Assembly: GCA_036924285.1 (NCBI GenBank)
Contig: JAYKYS010000008.1
Location: 11,044,501 to 11,108,500, forward strand
Direction of reading: 5' to 3'
Source of the DNA: Asterella californica
Lineage: Eukaryota > Streptophyta > Marchantiopsida > Marchantiales > Aytoniaceae
Length of the DNA stretch: 64,000 bases
Below are positions 48,791 to 56,677 of the stretch, piece by piece. The stretch's first letter is position 1, and the number at the start of each line of letters is the position of its first letter. A model generated the notes under the pieces. That model did no database searches. It saw only the letters and a list, made by a program, of their open reading frames with translations, and was not told where the DNA came from. A program made the translations under genes and the position numbers.

Positions 48791-50141
48791 CTAGGCCCCT
48801 AGTTACTTGCTGACTGGGTATTCAAGGCTTCAGGCGTTATATCAAAGACGCAAGGGGCCTGCTTCTTATTATTCAGGTATTCAGGAGAGAACTGTACGTA
48901 CGGAGACTGTTGCAAGGGGGGTGCTTAAGGGGCTAGCTTGCACCTGCGACCTGTAAGCGGACGGTTCGGGAGATTTAAGAGTCCAATGCAAGCGCGCAAG
49001 GCGTCGTTGGGTTCAGATCTGTGCAGGCTACGCACTGGTTCAAACGGTTAGGGAAGAGACGGATCGGGGAGTGCGTACTGAGTGAAATTGAGACGCAGGA
49101 AGCAGATTTGAAATTTTCAGTTACTTGTGAAGGAGAGTTGGACCGTTCGGGTCGTTCCGGAGTCCAAACTTGCTGTCCTTGGATCCATCGGGATCAGAAC
49201 ACCGAGTTCTACAGGAAATTGAAGACGATACCAGTTTTCATCGGGCGGTTTGGAAGTTCTGAGTGAAATTGGCTCGCAGGGAAGCGCTTACATCAGATTT
49301 TTGTTCACCTACGACCTGAGGTTGGGCTGTACTTCGCAATCGGTGAGCCAAGCTCTTCGTTCTTGGTGCCTACGCGATCAGGGAGACCTCATGTACGCAT
49401 AGGAGAAGACTGTAAGTGAATTGGATTGTTGGTTTGGGTGTGGCGAGCGAATTTGAGCCGTAGGGAACCGATTTACGTCAGTTTTTTGCAACCTGCGACC
49501 AAATTTCTCGAGTGGTTTTGCAAGGGGAACTCCAAACGGCTTGTTTGGAGTCTTGTTGGGTTCAGGATAGCCAGATCTATCTGCCAGGGAAGACGGATAT
49601 CAGTTTAGACGATCCGTTTGTGCGGTGTGAGCGGTTTTAAGCCGCAGGGAGGAGCTTCTGGAAGTTCGGTCACCTGCGATCGAAAATCGGCGATATCTCG
49701 ACTATCGGGAGTCGGATCTGAAGGTTTCTTGAGCCAAAGGAGTCAAGAAAGGAGACCCTATCGACATTTGAAGATCGTTTGGAGAAAGGAGAAAGTTCTC
49801 ATATAGGTCTTTTTCGGTTCCTTTGCTACGGATTTCGTCTTTTTGAGTTCGTTATGGACTTAATTGGTTGTGTACGGCTTGTGGTAGCTAGCTTTAGCTA
49901 AGAGCTTATACATGGATGTGGTTTGGACTTGGGTTTGGATCGCGTGATACTGCTGTGGCTCTGGTTGTTAGCAAAGAGAAGTTTCTCTTGCTTTGAGCTA
50001 CGCTTTGGTGATTTCAGGCTAGGGTTGCGATTCAGGGGTTTGTTTTAGGGCTTCTGAAGTAGGTTACAAACCGCTCTAGTCTGTTCCTCAGTTTTGTGCT
50101 GTTAGGAGAAAGAAACGGTAGTGTACATACATTCAGAGTGG

Positions 50142-50149
50142 TATATATT
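50142..50149 (+). promoter_or_regulatory. TATA box of family-A solo LTR
   Basis: TATATATT within GTGGTATATATTGCGCG, 120 bp before the LTR end and conserved in the 55.7-kb and 7.8-kb copies. Confidence 0.5.
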
Positions 50150-51513
50150 GCGCGTTCGTTTTTGTGGTTGTTCTTCTCTGTCTCGTCTTGTTTGGCACAC
50201 AGCATCTCCACAGCCAGGAACCTCGCGTTTTCCTGGACATCCTTCACACACAAAATATCCGACACGATACCGGACTTCTGGCTGTGGTTGTTCACTCAAT
50301 AGGTTGGCTTTCAGGTTACAATAGGGGCTATAAACACTCACACAGATGTGTAAGATCTAGTAATATACCCAGAAGGCGAAATTCAAGTCTAGCCGGCAGT
50401 AACAGGATCCGGCGGTGAACTTTGACACTCACGGAGAGGAAAACTATGAAGGTTTCTAAACTTCCCCCGCATGCAAATGAGGTACTACTGAACTCACAGA
50501 CGAAATTTCAGCCTGAGATCAAATTCTGACACGGAGATATGAATAGAAAAGTTTTGAGCAAGAAAACTACGGCAATTTCTGGTACCTAGCTGGCTATTTC
50601 AACCTATAACAGGAGTTTGGCTCGATCAATTTTGAAGTTTCTTACAGGATTTGCAGTCTACAGGGTGCTGAACATCCCTGTGAAGTTGGGACTCCTGAAT
50701 GTACACAGAACTGCAGATCTCCTCCTCTGAAGTCGCTGCTCTAGATTAAGAGCTTTTCAGACCCCCTCAGCTTCAGCGGCCGCCCTGAATTACTCAGTTG
50801 CTCAATCGATATGAAACTTTTTGTGAAATCGTAGCCCTGCTGGCGGAGAACACAACCTCGAAGTTTTGAAGCAATTTCCTCAAATCTGCTGCGAGTGACA
50901 CTGAAAACCCTAAATCCAACAAAAGTGATTCAATTCTAGCACAATCCGAACTTCAATTGCTCATAACTCCGTCTTTATTGACTCAAATTGATCGAAATTT
51001 TCACTGGAAGTGCTTGGCATGACGAGCCCTCTCTCCCTGCGCTCTCAGATTTCGAAGATCCCTCATCAAATGCTCGAACTCCACTCTAGAGCTCTGTTTC
51101 TAAATTTAGAGTTTAACAAAAGACAAAACTGGACCAATGGGAGTTCATAGCTCCACTTGGTTGTCCTTTAGTACCCTAAACCACGTGGCAACTTAGTTTT
51201 ACTCATAGGCTACCACGTCAAGCGGCCTAGAGTGCCAGCGTAAAAACTTAAATTACTTAAAACGACACGCAGCCCGAAAAATAACTTAAATCAGCTAGAA
51301 AGCGTGCATGAGCGACACGCAAATACAACCCATGAGCTTAAGCCCTATCAACATGGTAATCAACCTACTAAGACTCAAAATAGTGTTAACACTGTATGCA
51401 AAGGTGTCAAACATATACATAAACGACTAGAAGTAATATAAGCTAACTTCTAGAACTACTAAACTCAAGCGTCGGAGTAGAAATATAACATGTAGCCGGC
51501 AAGTAGCACGACA

Positions 51514-51525
51514 TCCACCCCCTCT
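51514..51525 (-). other. Polypurine tract of B-
   Basis: The minus strand reads AGAGGGGGTGGA immediately before the LTR start TGTCG at 51513, the expected plus-strand priming site for reverse transcription. Confidence 0.75.
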
Positions 51526-51559
51526 GAACCTGCACATCCTCCGGTATGTGCCATCCAGA

Positions 51560-52510
51560 TCAAGACTCTTCAGCTTCGGCTTCAAACTCATCTTCAACCT
51601 GCATTGAGTCTTCAGCTTCATCCTCAGTAAGCTCTGCAATGTTTTGGTCCTCCCCTCTCCTTCTAAAGAGCTTGATTCTCTTCCCTGCGACTGGTATCTT
51701 GAGCACTGCACCATCTAACTCTCTCAAAGAGTATGTGACATTATCATAAACTTCTAACACCACATAAGGTCCGAACCATCTCTTGGAGAACTTCCTGATA
51801 GTGCTATGCTGATTATCAAGACTACTATCATAGACTAACACCCAATCACCTTCCTTAACTGGTTTGGGTCGTAATCTATGCGTTCTATCAAATATGCCTT
51901 TGTTTCTCTCTCTAGCAGTCTTCAACCTTTCGACAGCTTTGGCAACATCCTCAGGTCTCCGTTCTAACTGCTGGATCCTTAATGCAAGAAGATCCTCCGT
52001 ACTTCTACCATCTTCCCATGGCAAAATATTCCAAGTAGGCACAACCTCCTCAATCGGCATCACAGGTTTTTGTCCTAGTATCAACTCTGCTGGCATGTAA
52101 CCTGTAACGGTACTATGAGTTGTACGATCTGCCCATAAAGCAAATAGTAGCAGTCTAGGCCATTCATGGATCTTACCCTTGCAAGCTTTTACCAAAGCTT
52201 TGATGATTGGCGGATGACCTCGTTCGCTCTTGTCATTCCCTTCAGGATTGTAAGTAGTGGTTAATGCCAGCTTGATTCCCAATCGCTTGAAGAACTCAAC
52301 TACTTCTTGTGAATCCAGCTCACCCCTATCTGCAGTGATCTTTCCCACACACCCATACCTACAAATAACATCTTCAAGTAGAAAGCGGCAGACACTAGCA
52401 GTGGTCTTTGTCCTCAGGGCACGGCCTTCGACTTGGTTAGATAGATCTTCTCTAGCCAAGACTAGATACCTCATTTGTCCAGTCCAAATAGCATAGTTAC
52501 CAGATCAACT
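51560..52510 (-). pseudogene. Integrase core and C-terminus of B-
   Basis: The 304-codon frame from 52474 starts MRYLVLAREDLSNQ. The first catalytic Asp lies just upstream in VVDLVTM, joined only through two frameshifts near 52510 and 52477. Downstream are ICRYGCVGKITADRGEL with the second Asp, and YNPEGNDKSERGHPP with the catalytic Glu. Together these are the DDE triad of retroviral-type integrases. DWVLVYDSS and KRWFGPYVV form a GPY-type C-terminal module. The protein then ends in an acidic tail without a chromodomain. The closest likeness I know is to Ty3 integrases of basidiomycete and moss elements. The two shifts split it from the zinc domain encoded upstream, so this copy is probably inactive. 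Confidence 0.8.
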
Positions 52511-54944
52511 ACCATTTGTAATGAATGGCTAAAGGATAAGTAGGATGCAATCCATCACGATGACGTACGTTGGAATACATCTGGCAAGGTATACAGGATG
52601 AAACAAACTGCACTACATCCTTATACATACCCTTCCACCAATACTTCTCCTTTATCTTGGCAAATGTAGCCCAAACTCCTCTATGACCGGCCCATAGACT
52701 CTCATGGAACTCCTTGATCAGCTTCTGCTGCAATTCTAGGTCACATACCACCCGCTGTGGTACACCTCCTTGTAGCTTAGGGCGCTTCCATAGATGTCCT
52801 CCATATAAAAAGTACCCATAAGCTCTTCTACGGATCCTCTTGAAATCTGCATCAGACCAGCCTTCTTGCTTTTCCAATGAACTCAAATAGCGCCCAAGAT
52901 CCAACCACTCGTCATCGTACATAGTTTCCTCAAATAACTCCAATGGAGCTGCAAAACAGCTTCTATCCCTTCTAGCAAGAGCACTAGAATAGAACTCTGT
53001 TCCCACATCCTCCTGATCATCTATCATTTCTTTCTCATCGTAATACCTAGCCTTTGATAACATATCTGCCACAGGATGGTCTTTTCCTGCGATATGTCTA
53101 AACTCTGGGTTCAAGGACTTGATATATGCTATCCACCTCAACATAGCAATATCTGGAGTTGTACAACTAGTGATCATTCCCAAGAGAGGTAAACAATCTG
53201 TCTCCACAACCACAGGTGCTCCTATCAAGTATTCCTTGTCACTCTTCATTGCAGTAACTACTCCCCATAGCTCTCTCTTGACCTGAGGGTAGTCTCCCTG
53301 CCGTGAACTTAACACCTTAGCTCCAAAACGCACCACATATCTATTTCCATCCTCATCATCCTGTCCTATAGCCCATCCAATGCCAATAGGACTAGTATCA
53401 ACAGTAATGATAACAGATCTGCTCAACTCATATGTTACCTTCCGTAGGGTTGGTGGTGAAGACAACAGATCCTTCAACTTCTTCATAGACTCGCTTTGCT
53501 CCTCTTGCCACTGAAATCTTTGCCCCTTCCTCAGCAACTTGTACAACGGATCTACTACATGTGCAAAGTGTGGAATCCATATATGATAAAACACACAGGC
53601 ACCTAGAAATCTTCTCACCTCAGTAACCGATCCACACGTCTCCTTCATTCTTCGAATGGCATCAACCTTGTTTGGACAAGGTTTCCGACCATAAGACCCA
53701 CATAGGTGTCCCACTATTAACACCTCCTGTTCTCCAAATACAGACTTTGCTCCTGATAAAGTCAAATGAACCTCCTCCAGTCGACTCAATATCTTATCAC
53801 AGTCAGCTATATGGTCTGCAACAAACTTACGACACCCCCTCTGATCCTTTACCTCATTCTTCTCCTCCTCAGCACACCCTTTGATCGGCACATCATCAAG
53901 GAATGGCATAGTTTTTTCAGGAATGAAATCCCTCAAAACTTTATTCATGCCATTCATCATATGTGCTACAGAATTCGTAGCACCTTGTGGCAAGGTGCAC
54001 ATCCTTAGTAACCCCAAAGGTGTCCTCATTGTAGTCAAGTCTCTACTCTCAGAGGATAACTGAAACTGATCATAACCTGAATATAAGTCTCCCATTGAAT
54101 AGATAGCACGACCAGCAAAAGTCTCTGCAAACTCGTCTACAATAGGTCCTATACCCATATTCCTGATAGTCATCTTGTTAACTGACTGCATATCTTGAAT
54201 GAATCTCAAAGCTCCACTCTTCTTCGGAAGAGTAAACCATCTGCTAGAGTAGAGAGCTATAGATGGTTCTAAGATACCCATCCTAATCCTCTCATTGAGC
54301 AAGTCTATCAGCTTTGGCAGATGAGCTCTAGGTACAGGGATAGGACGTAGATTCCAAGACACATGCGGTATAGTAAAGATTACCATAGGTGCAACTACGC
54401 TTGGATCTACACATCCTACTTCATGTGACTCAAACGCAAACGCCTTACCATGCCTAGATAGCATCTCCCTGAAGCTCTTCTTCTCTTGCTCAGTAAGAAA
54501 TCCATCACCTCCAATCCTCAGCTCCTTCAGTGTTGTTTCTGTGAACTGGTGTCCAATTCTTCTCGGTCCTCTGAGCGTCGGTTCTCGTGCAGCTTGCTCC
54601 ATCTTCTGATTGTAATCGAGTGGCAAAGGCAAAGCCACTGGTTTGACTTTCTTTGCCACTGACTTGTACTTGGTCTCCACATACACCTCTTGTCGATCTA
54701 TAAACTTATCAATAACATCATCTCTCACCACTCTATCTACATCATTTGTAGAGCTTTCTAATATAGATTTCAACTCTCCTATAGTATCTACCAAATACTG
54801 CTCTTCAAACACTCCAGATATGTATTCATCTCCTGCTAACTCTCCACTATCCCACAAAGACTGCTGTACATACTTCACATGTTGCCTCTCCAACCTCTTC
54901 AGATTCTCAACCTTCCTATAACACACTGATCCACATGACGTCAA
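52509..54944 (-). CDS. Reverse transcriptase, RNase H and integrase zinc domain of B-
   Basis: An 811-codon frame without a stop. After an N-terminal linker, RT spans about residues 195-400. YSMGDLYSGYDQ holds the first catalytic Asp (about 286), LPQGATNS precedes the palm, and MPFLDDVPIKG holds the FLDD pair (about 348-351) in place of YxDD. RNase H follows with ITVDTSPIGIG, KRELWG and ETDCLPLL. HESLWAGHRGV and CIPC form the HHCC zinc domain of integrase. The nominal start is a TTG. The frame is open upstream to the protease junction near 55050, at -1 relative to protease, so translation by frameshifting is more likely than an internal start. The frame ends at a TAG just before the integrase core, probably a decay mutation. 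Confidence 0.85.
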   Translation of the reverse strand: MTSCGSVCYRKVENLKRLERQHVKYVQQSLWDSGELAGDEYISGVFEEQYLVDTIGELKSILESSTNDVDRVVRDDVIDKFIDRQEVYVETKYKSVAKKVKPVALPLPLDYNQKMEQAAREPTLRGPRRIGHQFTETTLKELRIGGDGFLTEQEKKSFREMLSRHGKAFAFESHEVGCVDPSVVAPMVIFTIPHVSWNLRPIPVPRAHLPKLIDLLNERIRMGILEPSIALYSSRWFTLPKKSGALRFIQDMQSVNKMTIRNMGIGPIVDEFAETFAGRAIYSMGDLYSGYDQFQLSSESRDLTTMRTPLGLLRMCTLPQGATNSVAHMMNGMNKVLRDFIPEKTMPFLDDVPIKGCAEEEKNEVKDQRGCRKFVADHIADCDKILSRLEEVHLTLSGAKSVFGEQEVLIVGHLCGSYGRKPCPNKVDAIRRMKETCGSVTEVRRFLGACVFYHIWIPHFAHVVDPLYKLLRKGQRFQWQEEQSESMKKLKDLLSSPPTLRKVTYELSRSVIITVDTSPIGIGWAIGQDDEDGNRYVVRFGAKVLSSRQGDYPQVKRELWGVVTAMKSDKEYLIGAPVVVETDCLPLLGMITSCTTPDIAMLRWIAYIKSLNPEFRHIAGKDHPVADMLSKARYYDEKEMIDDQEDVGTEFYSSALARRDRSCFAAPLELFEETMYDDEWLDLGRYLSSLEKQEGWSDADFKRIRRRAYGYFLYGGHLWKRPKLQGGVPQRVVCDLELQQKLIKEFHESLWAGHRGVWATFAKIKEKYWWKGMYKDVVQFVSSCIPCQMYSNVRHRDGLHPTYPLAIHYKW

Positions 54945-55003
54945 TCCTAAGAAGCTAGTGGATAAAGCTTCCTGCTCTATTGGATCAAGCGAGAATCCTA
55001 GCT

Positions 55004-55525
55004 CTACTGTACCGTTGAAGTCTCGCTCTTCAATGGTACTCTGCCAAAACCCCTAGACTCTCTAAACTCCTGAGTAATCTTAGGCAGTGGACGGTCTCTC
55101 AAGCTATCACGATTCCTCTCATGTTCTGCAGCAACGGTCAAAAACTGAACAGCTCTTTTGCCGTCTCTACTACGTATCATAGCATAGGCTGAACCATCAT
55201 CCATAACTCGTGTCTCCATTCTAACAGCAGTAATGTAAGGCTGCCCTAGAATGATAGGATAGGTTGACATGTCTTGCACAAAGAAATTCTGAACATCACT
55301 AATGTCACCCACAGTTACCTTGATGTTGGGGCAAGCACCATAGAGTTCTCCTCGCTGGTTGTTGGCAGCACGGATAAGCCATCCATGGTCGGTGTCTATA
55401 GGCCACCTCCCACGCTTGTACAGCTCCTTAGACATCAGATTAATCTTTGAGCCATGATCAATCAATGCCACCACAGGTTCCTCTAGATCTCCCAGCTTCA
55501 CTAAGGTCTCTGTGGTTGCTCTCGC
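55004..55525 (-). CDS. Protease region of B- gag-protease frame, N-terminally cut
   Basis: The frame enters at 55525 as ARATTETLVKLGDLEEPV and contains VALIDHGSKINLMSK, the aspartic protease active-site loop. The usual Asp-Thr/Ser-Gly reads Asp-His-Gly (55459-55451). HGWLIRAANN and YPIILGQPYI are the flap-side and C-terminal landmarks. Proteases of this class cut the Gag-Pol polyprotein. The frame ends at a TAG (55004-55006), about 40 bases after a GGGTTTT slippery heptamer. The RT frame, at -1, overlaps it. The family-A LTR at 55526 removed everything upstream. Confidence 0.8.
   Translation of the reverse strand, partial: ARATTETLVKLGDLEEPVVALIDHGSKINLMSKELYKRGRWPIDTDHGWLIRAANNQRGELYGACPNIKVTVGDISDVQNFFVQDMSTYPIILGQPYITAVRMETRVMDDGSAYAMIRSRDGKRAVQFLTVAAEHERNRDSLRDRPLPKITQEFRESRGFGRVPLKSETSTVQ
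55009..55052 (-). promoter_or_regulatory. Programmed -1 frameshift signal, protease to RT
   Basis: Reading the minus strand, the heptamer G GGT TTT (55052-55046) is exactly in the protease codon phase. Six bases later a stem-loop starts: arms GTACCATTGAAG (55039-55028) and CTTCAACGGTAC (55020-55009), 11 of 12 paired, loop AGCGAGA. Heptamer, 6-nt spacer and stable stem are the classic layout. The RT frame lies at -1. Confidence 0.75.
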
Positions 55526-55840
55526 TGTCGTGTCGTGGACCGGCTCCTACTTGAAATACAAACTTCGATGCTTGTCGCTCCAAAGACACTCATGAGAAGA
55601 CAAGCTAGGCCCCAGCTTACAGATTTTGACACAATCTCAGATCTCCATTTTCATCGCATAGATGGGTAGAGCTCCTTAGAAGAAAGAAACGGCAGTGTAC
55701 ATACATTTGGAGTGGTATATATTGCGCGTTCGTTTTCGTGGTTGTTCTTCTCTATCTTGTCTCTGTTTGGCACACAACATCTCCACAGCCAGGAACCTCG
55801 CGTTTTCCTGGACATCCTTCACGCAATATCCGACACGATA
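55526..55840 (+). mobile_element. Internally deleted 5' LTR of element A
   Basis: It starts TGTCGTGTCGTGG. The first ~150 bases match the LTR start, then near 55677 the sequence jumps to the last ~165 bases of the LTR, keeping the TATATATT box (55716) and the end CACGATA. About 1.7 kb of U3, including most of the 157-bp repeats, is absent compared with 48240-50269. A TGG at 55844 may begin the primer-binding site, but I do not recognise the tRNA. Confidence 0.75.
55716..55723 (+). promoter_or_regulatory. TATA box of element A 5' LTR
   Basis: TATATATT retained despite the internal deletion, in the same context as the copy at 50142. Confidence 0.5.
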
Positions 55841-55888
55841 CGATGGTGAACTCGACGTGAAGGTCTGGGGTGGAGATTTCTTCTGTGT

Positions 55889-56674
55889 GTGAACTTTGAA
55901 GAAGAGATTGGCAATCATGAGTGGGGATGGGAAGGTGATGGAGATGGAGCTAGTGGTTCAGGTGGGTTATCAAGGGTGCAGTTGGATCCGGCGAATGCAT
56001 CGATGTTCCAAGCTTTCACTATGTTCTTACGGCAGCAACAGTCTGATGAGCGGAAGGAAGCTTTGGCAACAAAGACGCTACAAGCGGTGGTCAGCAGGAT
56101 TGACCAGTTTGAAGGGAGAGATGTCTCAAGATATTTGAGGCATTATGTGAAGGAGATGGAGCTGAACCGGGTCTCAGAAGATGAGATGATTGAGACGTTT
56201 GAGTTAGCAGTAGCTCCAGAGATTAGGGATCATGGTAAAATGCTAACGAAGCATTTTAACAAGGATTGGCAGACGTTTGCTCGTGCCTTGATGGATGAGT
56301 ACTTCTTGGAGGACTCTGATCGAGTCACCAAGAAGTCCTTCTTGGAGTGGGTTGAGCAACCAAGGAAGGGTCTACAAGCTACTGAGTTGCTCAGGGAGTT
56401 TGAGAAGCAGTTTTCACGGCTAACCAGGATGGAGAAGTTGACGTTACAGTCCAACAAGACAGAGCTATTTCTCCGGGCTGCAGATGAGAAGTTGCAGGAG
56501 AAGCTAGAGGTACTTCTGGAAGACCGGGAGGAGGACGATGGATTGACTAGCAGCTGGAAGAAGGTTGAAGAAGCTGTTGGTCTGCTCACCAAGAGGGAGC
56601 GGAGGCGAGAGAAGGTTCCTGTTAGGAGACTGGCGTCAACACCTACAGCTGTAACACTTGTTCCTATAGTCTGA
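55889..56674 (+). CDS. Gag capsid region of element A
   Basis: A 261-codon frame whose nominal start is GTG. The first in-frame ATG is at 56003 (MFQAFTMFLRQQQ). Another ATG at 55917 is in a different frame and may be the ancestral start. The core shows KTLQAVVSRIDQFEGRDVSRYL, FELAVAPEIRDH, FLEWVEQPRKGL and LLREFEKQFSRL. The same blocks occur in B+, and some of them in C, which marks a Ty3-type capsid. It ends at a TGA (56672-56674) in a Pro/Val-rich linker. The next frame (56678) continues in the same phase, so one stop separates capsid from the zinc knuckle and protease. Confidence 0.75.
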   Translation: MNFEEEIGNHEWGWEGDGDGASGSGGLSRVQLDPANASMFQAFTMFLRQQQSDERKEALATKTLQAVVSRIDQFEGRDVSRYLRHYVKEMELNRVSEDEMIETFELAVAPEIRDHGKMLTKHFNKDWQTFARALMDEYFLEDSDRVTKKSFLEWVEQPRKGLQATELLREFEKQFSRLTRMEKLTLQSNKTELFLRAADEKLQEKLEVLLEDREEDDGLTSSWKKVEEAVGLLTKRERRREKVPVRRLASTPTAVTLVPIV

Positions 56675-56677
56675 CCA

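Larger units (their letters stand above)
48240..50269 (+). mobile_element. Complete solo LTR of family A
   Basis: It starts TGTCGTG and ends CACGATA (near-inverted termini) and is flanked by CCGG on both sides (48236-48239, 50270-50273). Removing it and one CCGG restores a continuous family-B LTR sequence that aligns with the B+ LTR. That confirms both ends and shows it inserted into B-. It contains a 157-bp tandem repeat and a TATATATT box at 50142. No internal region is present, so it arose by LTR-LTR recombination. Confidence 0.85.
48203..55525 (-). mobile_element. Retrotransposon B-: protease to 3' LTR, interrupted twice
   Basis: Reading the minus strand the order is protease, RT/RNase H, integrase, polypurine tract and 3' LTR, the standard Ty3 order. 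The 3' LTR starts TGTCG at 51513 and ends CGACA at 48203, with a family-A solo LTR (48240-50269) inside it. The 5' half is missing: at 55525 the coding sequence is cut inside the segment ARATTETLV, where a family-A 5' LTR begins. If A inserted there, the gag and 5' LTR of B- should lie beyond the right edge of the window. Confidence 0.8.

Noticed and set aside
53672..54921. Plus-strand frames of 60-92 codons across the RT gene
   Set aside because: Shadows of the long minus-strand RT frame, whose catalytic motifs are clear.
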